Positions 17,931 to 29,352 of a stretch of 64,000 nucleotides of DNA are shown in pieces. Position 1 is the stretch's first letter; every line of letters begins with the position of its first letter. Source of the DNA: Dryococelus australis (lineage: Eukaryota > Arthropoda > Insecta > Phasmatodea > Phasmatidae); contig CM056993.1 in NCBI GenBank assembly GCA_029891345.1, forward strand, positions 277,218,016 to 277,282,015, in the 5' to 3' direction. The position numbers and the translations under genes are program-made. The notes under the pieces were generated by a model. The model worked only from the letters and a program-made list of their open reading frames with translations. It did no database searches and was not told where the DNA came from.

Positions 17931-19639
17931 AATAATATCTCTGAAAACAAAGGCCGGTAAGTAGCCTGTATAAGTATGTAACACATCCTACGAAAGTATA
18001 TACCATAACATAATCAGAATATTTAACATAAACCTAAAATGGCAAGGAACATTACCTACGAAAGTATGTACAGAACCAACAAAATTGAACTGGCGTTACC
18101 ATAACGTAACACATGGTGATGTGCCTAAAACTAACACTGAAAGTTGCAATAATGTAAATCGTTTATGTATCGTGTAAAAGTTAAGCCAGTCTTTACATTA
18201 AACACTACGTAACCAAAGTCTGGTGTGTCTGGGGCAAATTGTGTCTACATTCACCTACAGACCTTACATTGTCGTCATAACTACTGTATCAACAAATTCA
18301 TTGATTTTAGTAACACAAAACAAATCAATTACATATAGTGAATTTATTTAGGATTAATTATGTTACATATGTGAATGTTGAACGTAGTTTTAAAATCAAA
18401 AGGAAAATTATTTGCAGAAACAAACATGCGTAAATGATGAACAATATTTATGTATTATGGAACTACAGGAAATTCTTTTTGGCATTTTTCTATTTCTTAA
18501 TATCATTTGTAGTCATCCAAATGTGCTTGTGGCTCCACATCAAATTGTAAACAGGGCTTAAAATAACTTACAAAATTTACAGCATTACCTACAAATGCAT
18601 ATAAAAATCCAGCAAAGAAATAGGCCTATAACAACACACAAAAGAATGAGAAATATTTTACACAAATAAGTTATGTGACAACTAGAAAGGCATGTAACTT
18701 AAGCTACCCAAATGTTATAACAATACATTGTGTATCTACTAGTGTAGGCCTAGGTCTAGCATTAATCAAATGTAGGTCCATGCAGTACACCAAAAACAGA
18801 AATGCTAGGACAGTGTTTTTATTCAGGCGAAACCTCGTAAAAAAATTCTTTGTCATTCATTTGCAAGTGATTTGGGCGATGCCTAAATATTCTTGGCCTA
18901 TTTATGAAATCTACTATTTATTCGTCATCATCTTCAAACAAATAATTCAAATCATCTGAAATCATCACATCAAGGAAAAAAGCTCCTGGATTATTTAGCA
19001 ATTGCATTGTCGCTGTTTACAAACCTTAGTGCATATTTATTTATACTGTTATTTTTTAGTTTGTAGGCTATTTTCCAACTTGAAAATGCCTATTACTCCT
19101 GCAAAAACAGTCCAGCATTAATACGATGCTCAGATAACCTGGTATACAAACACATTCGACTTCATGAATCATTTGTTTGCATCACATACGACTGATTAGC
19201 CCGCTATTCGGAACTTTTTCTTGTGTTTAACTTAACAATTGGTTACAGTCAGATAATCTATCGATTAACGTTAATCGTATGTTGTGAAACCACCCCTAAA
19301 ACCGAATCAGTAGAAAACTCAAATCAGTGAAAATGGCTCCACTTATAACTGGTGGAGTACCTCTGGTTGTTTCAGTGAAACAGTTCCACTAGTTGAATAA
19401 GTGATATCGAACTGCGCGTGGCAAATAATTGCGAGAAATAAATGTTGGCTGCATAGAAGGAAATATGTGTAATATTTTTCAGTATCGAAAATACACAGAA
19501 GAAATTCTAATGTTCTCGCAACAAAATAATTACTATTGCATTTCTTTATTCATTTATTTTATAATAAAATTATTAACGTTGTAACAAATTTAACAATGTT
19601 AACTATTTACAAATTATTATATTACTATAATGCAGATGT

Positions 19640-20450
19640 ACCGCTGAAGTGTTAATGTTAATAAAGCAACTGCCTATAGAGCACTGCACCCGACTATACG
19701 TGAGGAACTCATAAAAAAGTAGTACAGATACCATAAACATTGTCAGAAAAGTGCGATATATGCTGTATATGAAAGCAAGAAGTTTATATTTTGCAACATT
19801 ATAAAATATTTTACTTAAAAAATACTTTTTAAATGTAAAAAATAATCGATGAAAATAGTCTGTGGTTTTTAACACAATCCAGGCACATTTCCATTCTGCA
19901 TGCTTCGGAAAGCAGAATTTGCAAGAAAATCTTCTTCCAGTAAGATCGTCATAATATTTACTGTGATCATGTAAAGTAAAATCATAGTAATAACGAATCA
20001 TATCAAATTTATGATTAACTTTATTTACGTCAGTTTCAGCCATAAATGTTTGTGACAAATGAATGCACATAAAATCAATTATAAAAATTATTTCCTACAT
20101 TATTTCTACAATTTTCTTACACGCAATCATAGTAAACATTATGACGATATTCCATTATGAAGATTTTCTTGTAAATTCTGCTTTCTGAAGCATCCAGAAT
20201 GGAAATGCGCTTAAATTTTGTTTGAAATATAGACTAATTTAATCAATTATTTTTTACATTTAAAAAGGCATATTTTAGTAAAATATTTTATAATGTTGCT
20301 ATGTATATTCTTTTTTCACATAAAACATAAATCGCACTTTTCTGACAATTTTTATGTTGTCTGTACTACTTTTTAATGAGTTCTTCACATTGTATTGTCA
20401 CCGGTGCAGTGCTCCATAGGGCGTTGCTTTACTTAAGTCGTAAGTAATGT
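19640..20450. repeat. Large foldback (arms ~330-400 bp)
   Basis: The left arm (about 19655-19990) returns inverted at about 20110-20445. Matched words include AGTGCTCYATAGG, TTTCTGACAAT, ATTATGACGAT and TTCTGCTTTC(C/T)GAAGCAT. The 155-codon minus-strand ORF (19603-20070) lies in one arm; the matching arm has stops, so it is unlikely to be a gene unless it is the decayed source of the element. Confidence 0.75.
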
Positions 20451-20805
20451 TGCCACAACTAAAAGTTGTAATAAGCAAAAAATAACAGGAAGAACAAAAT
20501 ATTTTGTGTTACTGAGGAATTAAAGAAATGTCCAACACTACACAAGTTTATACTGACTTGGCGTTATAAAATGGCGGATAGTAGCGAACAGCGATAACCT
20601 CGTGAAATAAAACCACTGTATTTAAATGTTAAAGTATAGTATGAGAACCAACTGTAGCTTAGACCAGCTCTGAAGTCTTGCAGAGCAGTTTGCGTGTGCC
20701 AAGTCAATTATGCACATATTCATGGAGCATAAATTATTTTCAGCCACGAAAAAGAACTGCAGTTTGCCGTTGTGTTGTAATGAATACACAGTTAGACAAG
20801 TCAGA

Positions 20806-20893
20806 TAGAGCCGTTGGTAGGACGTTAGGTTCTGTAAATTAGAGAGCGTCAATCACTCAAGACGAGGGATTCGATTCCTTTCCCAGCCACAGT
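20806..20893 (+). mobile_element. tRNA-like sequence, probable SINE head
   Basis: A B-box-like GATTCGATTCC is at 20868-20878 and an A-box-like segment (GCCGTTGGTAGGA) about 60 bp before it. A T-rich tract follows directly. It is not a convincing functional tRNA; a SINE head is the simpler reading. Confidence 0.45.
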
Positions 20894-21104
20894 TTTTTTT
20901 GTTGGTAATATTGTTTTTTTTTTTTTTTTGTGTGTTAAAATAAGTGTACATAATTTATTTTACATCGAATATTTTTTTAAAGCAAAGAAAATGCAAGAAA
21001 ATTTTTTAAATCAAATGTTAACATCAATTCAACACAAAATTTGTATTGCCGCAACATGAACACCGCTATAATTTTGACAAAACAATAAGGAGGTAATGTT
21101 GTTA

Positions 21105-21525
21105 AAAGCTGTTCACGATAAAGTGAGCACTTTTGAAATCAACCTTCGAAAAATGTCACTGCCGCTGCCTATGCATATATTGTAACGTGCGCACAGAGGG
21201 TCACGCGCCCAGTAAAGTTGGTAACGATGGATGGAAAGTGTTTCCATATCTTAACGTTGAGTAAAAAGTTTTGGCTAATCATTTGTGATAACTTGGATTT
21301 ATTTATTTTGCTTTCTGTTTTTTTAATGCACCGAAGTGTAAAATTTACCAGATGTGTGAACAATTTACCATTCCAATAATTTGACAATTTCACTTGGCCG
21401 ACGTATGAACAACGTGATGAGGCTCATGGCAATGTTAATTTTATGAGTCGGAATAATACACAACGTGCGCACAAGGGGAACATAGGCAGGGCTTTCAAAA
21501 GTGTTATTTTACCGTGAACAGCCTA
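21105..21525 (+). mobile_element. MITE family 1 copy b
   Basis: Flanked by TA (21103-21104, 21526-21527). Ends AAAGCTGTTCACGATAAAG and ACCGTGAACAGCCTA. 421 bp, full length, no ORF of its own. Confidence 0.9.
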
Positions 21526-21609
21526 TACAAAAGTGTTTGATGTTACATTAACATTAATATCTTAACATAGACATTAGTTACTGACGGTTCACAGATAAAA
21601 ATAAAGGAA

Positions 21610-21672
21610 TATAATGGAAGTAGAACTTTAGCAGGGCTTTAGAAAAATGTGAAGTAACCGTGAATGGATTAT
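21610..21672 (+). mobile_element. MITE family 3 right end, fragment
   Basis: GTAGAACTTTAGCAGGGCTT then GTAACCGTGAATGGATTA is the right terminal ~60 bp of family 3. The rest of the element is missing. Confidence 0.6.
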
Positions 21673-22316
21673 AGTCAGTGATTAACATTGGTACGCACTT
21701 TGTCGCTAGAATTCATGCGTCGGGCAATCTAAACTGAGGAATTGTTACAAAATATATCATATGTTTATATCACAGCATTTCTTACTTTAATGAGAACACG
21801 ATAAAAATAACTCATTTCACAGTCAGCCAACCAATTTAAAAGCTGCAATTTTAATAAGAGAGCACTGGCGGGTTACATCACTACGCTACTTATAAATATT
21901 TTTACACTTCCTCTCGCCTAGTTTCAGTGCAACTAGAATAGCGTCTAGTCAAGTTAGTCGAAATATTGTATGCATGGAAATGTTGGTTCTGAAAAAAAAA
22001 GTAAACAAATTCTAACCAATTAACATAACTTCGCTTGCGTTCGTTCGTCCGTGCGTCTGATGAAACAGCTGCAAGAAACGAGCGTTCCGAGAAAGGCTAA
22101 CGGCCGCGGGTAATATCTGTCGACTTTCACTACTTGTGGTACATCCTGGGCAGGAATCGAAGTTCGATCGCAGCGGTCAGAGATCGACTTTATGGTTACC
22201 CGCAGCTATACTCGTGGTCGTGAGCCCTTCGCACATACGGCGAACTATTCTCTGTACCTGAAGCTACCATAGTCCTATGGAATTGCAGCAGATATGATCT
22301 AATCCGCGGGATTGTA
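21673..22316. other. No recognised gene; GC-richer patch at 22.03-22.25 kb
   Basis: No coding or repeat assignment could be made. A CTGATGA...GAAAC string at 22057-22082 was checked as a hammerhead ribozyme core and rejected. Confidence 0.4.
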
Positions 22317-22747
22317 AAAGCTGTTCACGATAAAGTGAGCACTTTTGTAATCAACCTTAGAAAAAAGTATCTGACCCCTAACTGCATATATTTTAACGGG
22401 CGCACTGAGTGACATGCGGCCGGTAAAGTTGGCAACGATGGATGGGAAGTAGTTCCATATATTAACGACGAATAAAAAGTGCTAGGTAACCATTTCTGAC
22501 GACTTAAATTATTTATTTCGCTTTTTTTTTTTTTTTTTTTTTTTTTCCCGAAGTATTAAAATGAACAGATTTGTAAAATATTTACGTTTATAATAACATC
22601 AGATTTCCACTTGACTGACGCATGAATAAAGTGATGAAGCCGACGGCAATGTTAATTTTACATAAGGCGGGATCATACACAACGTGCATACAAGTAGATC
22701 TTAAGCAGGGCTTTCAAAAGTGCTTATTTTACCGTGAATAGCCCGTA
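22317..22747 (+). mobile_element. MITE family 1 copy c
   Basis: Ends AAAGCTGTTCACGATAAAG and ACCGTGAATAGCCCGTA, TA on both sides. A T-run of about 22 bp near 22523-22546 occupies the same internal position as the T-run of other copies. Confidence 0.88.
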
Positions 22748-23469
22748 TATTGTAAGTTTGCAGCAGCTTATACAGCGTGTTTAGGTAGATGTTGTAAAAT
22801 AATCGAAAGATGATTCTACATGAAAAATCAGGTAAAATAGATACTGTTACTTGTGACGTAAAATTATTATTAAGTATGTTATTCGCTCTCGAAAATGAGA
22901 AAAAAAAATTGCACAGCGTATAAACAAACGAAGATCACCACAACCTCTGAAAAGAAAACTATGAACAACATCGCCAGTCAGAAACTAAATAAATGCTGCA
23001 AATGCAGTAAATGTTGTAGCCCTGAGTTTCTGTTACGTTACTAGACGAATTATTTATCACCGTGTCTAAATGTAAAAAAAAAAAAAAAAAAAACAAGATG
23101 CTGGACATCAGCTTTCACATATAAGGGTGGTTGTTCAGTATAGTTTGGAGGTATAGACAATGAGTAGCTTTCGCTCCTCTGTTTTGAAGTGAGCAATGTC
23201 GTTTCACACTCGAAGGCACCCGGGTTCCACTCTAAGAGCGTATATTTTCTATATATGTAGATAGGTAGTACGTGCTTTATCTAAAACGTAAGTTTTAAAA
23301 ATTCCTTGCAAGCAGTCTATACATATTATGGAAACATCACCACTATAGGGAACTACTAATAAAAATTCGTGAAAAATACATTCTATTTGAAACGCATATC
23401 TTTAAAACTAACGCACTGGGGCGAAATTCCCTTAATGTAGCAGTTGCCAGCCGGTAGGGAGTACCCTTA
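22748..23469. other. No recognised gene; weak tRNA-like head
   Basis: An A-run (about 23073-23092) and a weak B-box-like CCGGGTTCCACTC near 23220-23233 suggest an old SINE fragment at 23170-23240. Nothing else is recognised. Confidence 0.3.
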
Positions 23470-23679
23470 TAGGCTATTCACAGTAATGTGAACATTATTG
23501 AAGCCCTCTCATTGGGAATAACAATCTATAGACGTAAACATTCGAGTCCTGTAAAATATGTACACTTTGTTTAGTACTTACACGGCTGTAGTTAATTTCA
23601 AAAGTAATGGAAGGATTAAAAGTGGCTGATGGGAAAAAAGTAGGACCTAAAAAAACCTCACTTTACCGTGACCAGCCTA
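23470..23679 (+). mobile_element. MITE family 2 copy b
   Basis: Ends TAGGCTATTCACAGTAATG and ACCGTGACCAGCCTA, flanked by TA. The interior matches family 2 (TAGACGTAAACATTCGAGT, CTTACACGGCTG). It is 210 bp, slightly deleted. Confidence 0.8.
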
Positions 23680-24114
23680 TAGTGGCAAGCCAGCGCAGTC
23701 TTGTCTTGCCTCGGGAGCCCGGGTTTCAGCCGCCGGGGTGAGCTGCATGTATCATCTGTACATATGTTCACTCGAGAGACTAGGACTTGTGTTGATTACG
23801 ATACGATGTTTGTATGTATATACATGTTGCAATTATTCTGCACACAGCTGACAACATCTTTTTTTCAAGTATGACTGTAGCAGTTGCGAAATGCAGAGAG
23901 GCCAGACGTAGAAGTTGTTTCTTTCTTAATACGAAAACTTTTAAACAATTTAAAGTTTTGTAAGTTGTTAACATTTATATAAAATATCAGTTAAATTTAC
24001 TATTTGAGACATTATTCCTGTGCTAACCCATAAAAATATTTGACAACTATTTTTTTTTCTGACTTTTCTTTTAAAAGTACAAGGGAAAGTTTGTTTTATA
24101 GTCATTACGTTGTA

Positions 24115-24515
24115 TAGTGTATTCGCTGTTACTTTATACTTTTTTTTATCAAACCTGTGTAATTACCACAAGTATTATGTGTTTGGTTTTTTTCTAATTA
24201 TGTTATGTATCACAAGCGTTCTGGACTAGAGTTAACATAAAAGAACATAAAAGTAACTGATTCTTGGTTAAATTAAAATTGTATTAATATTTTAGTTATA
24301 AACTGTAATATTTCATTTATAATCAATATGAATAAAACAGAGAGAAAACAATGTGTGTTGGTAATACCTAGAAGGAAATAGTTATTACGTAAATTACACT
24401 GTGCGCGCACGAGTGCGTAGTCGGTTAAGCAATGTTCGCACGAGGTGGAGGAATATCCTGGAAGTAGAAATTTAGCAGGGCTTCAGAAAAGTTGAAAGTA
24501 ACTGTGAATGGACTA
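24115..24515 (+). mobile_element. MITE family 3, full copy
   Basis: Left end TAGTGTATTCGCTGTTAC, right end AGTAACTGTGAATGGACTA; TA on the left, TT on the right. The interior has TATTTCATTTATAATCAATA, GTGTGTTGGTAATACCTAG and GAGGAATATCCTGGAAGTAG. This 401-bp copy is the reference for the split copy at 54786-59253. Confidence 0.8.
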
Positions 24516-24672
24516 TTGGCTCAATCGAACCACTCTCATAGGGTAGATTAGTACCCAGACGTGGGACGACCTGGTGTTTCATATGATGTATTCAGTTTAA
24601 AATTTCAACCATGGCAACTCATTATTCATAAACAAAATGACTGGCAATTAACGCACATTTGATACATAAGTA

Positions 24673-24839
24673 AAGGCTGTTCACGATAAAGTGAGCACTT
24701 TTGAAATCAACCTTAGAAAATTGTCACTGCTCGTACTTGCATGTATTTTAACGGGTGCACTGGGTGAAACGAGCCCAGTAAAGTTGGCAACGATAGAGAG
24801 AAATTAGTCCTTTATCTTAACGTCGAATAAAAATTGTTA
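24673..24839 (+). mobile_element. MITE family 1 copy d, truncated by insertion
   Basis: Left end AAGGCTGTTCACGATAAAG with TA before it. The copy stops at the TA (24838-24839) into which a family 2 MITE inserted. The expected right part does not resume after that MITE, so it was deleted. Confidence 0.85.
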
Positions 24840-25075
24840 TAGGCCGTTCGCGGTAAAGTGAGCACTTTTGAGGCCATAGCAACTGTTTCCTTTCAGCATT
24901 ATTTTATCCTATAACCTCCTTTTAATCTAAATATTGCCATGTAAATAACAAACACAGTATGTATATTCCACCGCACTCGGAATTTAACGTCTAGGGCGAA
25001 AATAAAATATATTTATTGGATATTATTCCAAATGAAAGTGCTTTCAAAAGTGCTCACTTTACCGTGAACAGCCTA
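24840..25075 (+). mobile_element. MITE family 2 copy c, inserted in family 1 copy d
   Basis: Ends TAGGCCGTTCGCGGTAAAG and ACCGTGAACAGCCTA, TA on both sides. Interior CCACCGCACTCGGAATTTAA matches family 2 in the opposite orientation to copy a. 236 bp. Confidence 0.88.
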
Positions 25076-25479
25076 TACACAAACCGTACTAGCAGTAATT
25101 TTTGGGCGTCACAAGATGGCGATGGTCGAATGAAACCTTCAGTTACGTCACTAATAAGTGCAGTAAGTGTGAGTTAACACACTGGGTGGCGTCACGGATT
25201 CTATGCACAGATGAGGGGAAAGGAAATAACTGAGTGCATTCGAGGTAGGGTGATACCATTGACTAAAGATGAAGTATAACGATTTTCGTGTTCTGCCACG
25301 TCGTCAACATTGATTCAGCCATTGCCAATACCGCTGTTAAGATCACGTGGTCAGCAGCGATGAACGTGCTTGTTTACGTCGAATTTTTCTACAGACCCAC
25401 GATATTGGGTTAGTAAAATAATTTGTCTAGCTTTAATATATTTTTAAGCATGTGCACAAACATCCGCGTGGTTTTTTAT

Positions 25480-25735
25480 AGCACTATTAAAAAAAAAGAC
25501 AGTGAAATGGCGGAACGCGGAGATTGGCTCCTGATCAGCCAGCATGCGCACTCTGCTCCATATCTCCTCTATATGCAATACAGCTGCGGTCTGTCATTGT
25601 CTTCTGTAGCGTGAAGGAAGCCGCACACACCAACTCGATAAATCGAAACATTGTCTGTTGCCGGGATTCCAACTTTGATCCCACGCTGGCAGGCTATATC
25701 GGTAGGTGGTAGGATTCGGTATGCAGAGTGTGTAC
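25480..25735. repeat. Dispersed repeat R3 and reversed tRNA-like stretch
   Basis: 25485-25580 resembles 51590-51695 (both run through CGCACTCTGCTCCATAT-like and TCCTCTAT words). Downstream, 25640-25730 read on the minus strand has a tRNA-like head with GGGATCAAAGTTGGAATCCC, possibly an old SINE. Confidence 0.35.
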
Positions 25736-26030
25736 ATTCCATCTTGGAATTTTCTTTGCAAATCTTCATCATTAAACTTCATGACCGGACATTAAAAATC
25801 GACGCTTGACATGACGTACGCAACTATTTAACAAACTTTTTTTTAAAGTTTGTACAGAAACTTTTGATTACCGTTACAGAATCGAAACGAGTCTCGGTAG
25901 AAAACGGATGCTGAACTTCAAAATAACTATTATGATGTCCCCTGTGTTCTAACAAGCTTGATTTTTTCAATATTGACTCCAGAAATTAAGTTGTGTATGG
26001 ATATACGTAAACCCAAGATGGCAGGGTTCG
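25732..26030 (+). mobile_element. TTAA MITE family A, end-truncated copy
   Basis: It matches 12954-13295 through most of its length (ATTCCATCTTGGAATTTTC, AAATTAAGTTG, CGTAAACCCAAGATGGCA) but lacks the terminal AGGGG ends and TTAA flanks. Confidence 0.65.
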
Positions 26031-26239
26031 TGCAACTCGGTAAACGCTCTTGCGCTTAGAGTGACTTACCGACTCTGACCCAGATCGGCCATGCTTCGGT
26101 CACATGCCACGGTAATTGTGGAGGGCTCGTTTACAAGTACACTGCCATTTAACCCTTTAATACTCGGCACACCCCTTTCGCAGAAATTCTTCGTTTTCGC
26201 ATCATAATTCCGGATTCATGGTAATAGCTGACATTGTAC

Positions 26240-26800
26240 GATTAAGCTTGGTTCACAACCATCCGTCGCTTGCGTCAGTCGCCCGTCCGTCAGTCAGCCA
26301 TCTGTAGAATTTTTCGTCCTTCAATTGAAAGCGACTCACAACAGTCAGTCGTCCTTCGATCCGTCGGGCCAGAAAATTTCCAGTGTTACCACCCAACAAC
26401 ACTAATTTTCTCTGACAGAGACAAATGTTTTTAATGAATGTAATAAATATACTCGCTTTCCCTAACGTAATTTATCAGCATTTCATCCAAAAATCTACAC
26501 GTCATCTTCAGTTCAAATCAAAGGTAAAACGTAAAAGAGTAAACAACTTCACTGCCTTGTGTATTTAAAAAGAAAACTGTCCAGACAAATAAACAAATGA
26601 CTGTTTTCCGACAGCGGTGTTCAAGGAACGATGTTACAAGGCATGCCTATCCGTCGGTCCGTCGAAAGTTAAAGTTTGAGATATACTTGACGGATGGACG
26701 GAGGCGAAAAAAGTTACCTTGCGATTGGTTGAAGGTCACGTGACCGACTGACGGATGAAACGGATGGATGAATACAGCTTTATAGAAAATTCACATTTTA
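26240..26800 (+). mobile_element. Element with CCATCCGTC-type subterminal repeats, copy 1
   Basis: At least ten (C)CGTC(C/G)GT or GACGGATGG words are concentrated near both sides (26262-26380 forward, 26650-26775 inverted) around an AT-rich middle. A related block is at 59680-59800. Inverted word clusters of this kind are typical of transposase-binding subterminal repeats. Exact ends were not found. Confidence 0.5.
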
Positions 26801-27084
26801 CGAGTTGTTTAATATTTTGTGCGTTGTTTTAACTGTGTGTTATCTGCATGTTGTAAAAAAGTTGATGATATATTTATATTTTATTAATAAGTTCTCGACC
26901 TTTAACAACAAGTAGGTAGATACGCAAAAAAAAATTACACAAAAAACTCGTAAAATGTAAAGATTCTATTGTCAGGGATTACTATGAATGCGAAATTATG
27001 CCGCGAAAACGAAGAATTTCTGCAAAAAGGGATGAAGCCGAGATATAACATATCATCCCGAGTGTAGGTTTGCCTACCCGTTGA

Positions 27085-27367
27085 TGGACGTGTTGCAGAA
27101 TGCAGTATGTCACGTCACAGCACAGCATAGATAAGCACACAGAGGCGAAATGGCGCACCGGCTCCTTTGATGTGGACGTGCTCATCCTGCGATTGGCTGC
27201 GGGAGGCTCTGAGAATGAGACCTTGCACCTGATTAGGCACTGCGTAATGCGGAAGCTTCCCTGTTGGGTGGACTGCCTACTGGCAAACAGGTTTCCAGCC
27301 ACTGATTGGCGACCGGTGTCCCGACATGTCGGTGGCAAGTTGACGCTAGTTTTTGCTGGCGTGCACG
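27085..27367 (+). repeat. CCAAT-box repeat block, copy 1
   Basis: This GC-richer block carries CGATTGGCTGCGG (near 27189) and TGATTGGCGACC (near 27302), with other ATTGG-like words at spacings similar to the copies at 38532-38778 and 49165-49428. A family 3 MITE end abuts it on the right. The 93-codon frame and the 176-codon minus-strand frame across it are not conserved in the other copies. Confidence 0.6.
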
Positions 27368-27640
27368 TCACACTTTTCTGAAGCCCTGCTAAAGTTCTAC
27401 TTCCAGGATATTCCTCCGCCTCGTGCAAACCAAGCTTAACTAAGTCTAGGAAATTACACCAAAGGACAACGCACCGAATCCGTGTGCACTCTGTTGTAGT
27501 AATATTTTGCATGAGAACTATTTCTTACTAGGCGCTACCAACACATGTTTTCTCACTGTTTTTATTAATATTTATTATAAATGAAACATAATTTATAAAT
27601 AAAATGTTGGCAAAACTTAAATTTATCGGAAAATAAGATA
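27368..27640 (-). mobile_element. MITE family 3, reversed, truncated
   Basis: It starts with TTTTCTGAAGCCCTGCTAAA and AGGATATTCCTCCGCCTCGT, then ACCAACACATGTTTTCTC, and fades near 27640. The outermost ~15 bp of the end are missing. Confidence 0.7.
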
Positions 27641-27693
27641 CTTTTATATTAACAGATCTACAAAACGGTGGTAAGGTATGGCATATCTAGGTA

Positions 27694-28508
27694 AAGGCAG
27701 TTAACAATAAAGTGAGCACTTGTGAAATCAACCTTAGAAAAAAGTCGCTGCCCCTGGATGTGTATATTTTAACGAGCGCACTGAATGACATGCGCCCAGT
27801 AAAGTTGGTAAAGATGGGTGGAATGTATAGTTTCCATATCTTAAAGTCGTATAAAAAGTGTTAAGTAACCATTTGTGATCATTTAAATTATTTCTTTAGC
27901 TCTCTTTTTTTTTATGCATCGACGTACAAAAACAAGAGCAGATTTGTAACATATTTACTTTTCTTAAAATTTCACAGTTTCACTTGACCAACCCATGGAT
28001 AAAGTGATGAGGCCCATGGCAATGTTAGTTTTACATAAGACGGAAGAATACACAATATGCATACAAGCAGATCTTAAAGCCAGACTTCACCATGCATGGG
28101 CATATAGGGAATTAAATGCTAAATTGGGACAAGGATCTCACAGTGGTTTTTTGTGGTAGTATCTTCAACTAAATATTTTTTGTTACAGATTGAACGCATC
28201 TAGATTTGTAAACCGTTTTAATTTTAATTGTTTTGAATAACGTTTTCATTATTTATAAAATGCGACAATTTTATGAAAAGTGGAAAAGTTCATTTAAAAT
28301 TGAAAAATTAGAATTAGGAAGGTTTACAAATCTAGATGCATTCATTCTCTAAGAAAACATCTTTAGATGAAAATACTGCTGCCACAAAGACGACTTAGAG
28401 GTCTGCGCCCGTATTTAGCATTTAATTCCCTATACATACGCATATGCATGGTGAAACCTGGCCTTAAGCAGGGTTTTCAAAAGTGCTCATTTTATCGTGA
28501 ACAGCCTC
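27694..28508 (+). mobile_element. MITE family 1 copy e, split by a TTAA element
   Basis: Left end AAGGCAGTTAACAATAAAG, right end TATCGTGAACAGCC, TA on both sides. The copy is interrupted at TTAA (28074-28077 / 28464-28467) by a 386-bp foldback. Joining the flanks across one TTAA gives the uninterrupted family 1 string ATCTTAAGCAGGG. Confidence 0.9.
28078..28463 (+). mobile_element. TTAA foldback MITE (family C), copy 1
   Basis: Flanked by exact TTAA duplications. Ends: AGCCAGACTTCACCATGCAT and, reversed, GGCCAGGTTTCACCATGCAT. The arms pair over much of the element, including TCTAGATTTGTAAACC and its inverse. TTAA duplication indicates piggyBac-type mobilisation. It inserted in family 1 copy e, so it is younger than that insertion. 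Confidence 0.9.
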
Positions 28509-28669
28509 TAACAACTAAACACGTCATACATGAAGTGATTTTTTCCAAGGTTTTACTCTGAAAGTGTGAAGAAACAGCGAATTGACTATAACACCAATGT
28601 GGACGGGGCCTGTCGTTGGATGATGCTACTGTCTGACTCCGGCTGAGTAGTAGTAGCAAACAGTTATGA

Positions 28670-28965
28670 AATACTCATCTGCCAATTGACCTGTGCAGTG
28701 CAGCCGCTTATGGATGTGACCCGGGAGTCGGCGTAGCTGCCGAGAGTGAGTGGAGAAATTCGGGCGGCTCTTGAACATCGAGGTCTTGAGAGCAGATGGA
28801 GGTGCAGCGAGGTGAGCACGGAGCAGTGCCGGGATGAAGGGGCATCGTTCGGCACGTTTCCCACTTGAGAGAATTCGGAGTGGCCCGGCCGGGGATGAAC
28901 CCGGCTCGCCTTGGTGGGAGGCGAGCAGGCTAACCACTCGGCAACCGCGAGCCCAGATACTGAGA
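28670..28965 (-). mobile_element. tRNA-derived SINE family S, copy 1
   Basis: Minus strand: A box TTGCCGAGTGG (28934-28944) and B box GGTTCATCC (28893-28901), followed by CCGGCCGGG, a CGGATTTTC-like junction and a body ending around 28670. The same body appears at 33870-34070 and 40995-41290. The tRNA-like head is closest in layout to a long-variable-arm tRNA. Confidence 0.75.
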
Positions 28966-28970
28966 GGGGC

Positions 28971-29352
28971 ATAGACTAAAGATGAGGTAGACCGATCTCA
29001 CTGGCTGCGTAAAACCAATCTCCGTGTCCCAAGACTTAACTGCTTTTCTGCGAACTCGTCTAGCAAAAACCGGCATGGTTTGGGTTTTAGGTTAGGACAC
29101 TCATCTGTAAACAAGTGCTTTGAGATATATGTATCATTACTTTAACCTATTTGTAATACAGTTCGATTAAATTCAAATAGATAGAAGTATTTGATTCACA
29201 TAAAAATACCTGTCTTTTTGAAAAATGAGATATAAACCAACTCGTTTATTATTGTTGACCACGTGACTTTGACAGTTATGCTCCTTTGGGGTAGGCCAAT
29301 GTTGAGTACATGCGCAGAAGACGAATAATCGGTCTACCTCATCTTTAGTCTG
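28971..29352 (+). mobile_element. MITE family 4, copy 1
   Basis: Near-perfect 24-bp inverted ends: AGACTAAAGATGAGGTAGAC at the left and its reverse complement at the right (CTACCTCATCTTTAGTCT). Interior has CTTTGGGGTAGGCCAATGTT and ATGCGCAGAAGACGAATAA. 382 bp, non-coding. Target duplication is unclear. Confidence 0.85.

Larger units (their letters stand above)
17199..19296 (+). mobile_element. PIF/Harbinger element, deletion derivative
   Basis: It is flanked by TAA (17196-17198 and 19297-19299), the Harbinger-type TWA target duplication. Ends are inverted repeats: left GGGCCGGTTTCACAATGT, right (reverse complement) GGGGTGGTTTCACAACAT. At 2098 bp it is shorter than an autonomous Harbinger. 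It contains a plus-strand Myb-like ORF and a minus-strand transposase scrap in convergent order, the normal Harbinger two-gene layout, but most of the transposase is gone. Sequence from about 17.9 to 19.25 kb inside the element has no coding signal. Confidence 0.88.

Noticed and set aside
19603..20070. 155-codon minus-strand ORF as a gene
   Set aside because: It is one arm of a foldback, with no recognised domain, and the partner arm is closed by stops.
20806..20893. Functional tRNA gene
   Set aside because: Acceptor and anticodon stems do not pair convincingly; the A-B box spacing and following T tract fit a SINE head.
22050..22090. Hammerhead ribozyme core (CTGATGA ... GAAAC)
   Set aside because: The bases between the two core strings (AACAGCTGCAA) cannot form a normal stem II, and no stem I/III pairing was found.
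26982..27512. Longest minus-strand ORF in the middle of the window (176 codons)
   Set aside because: It crosses from a CCAAT repeat block into a family 3 MITE; the frame is not kept in other copies of either repeat.
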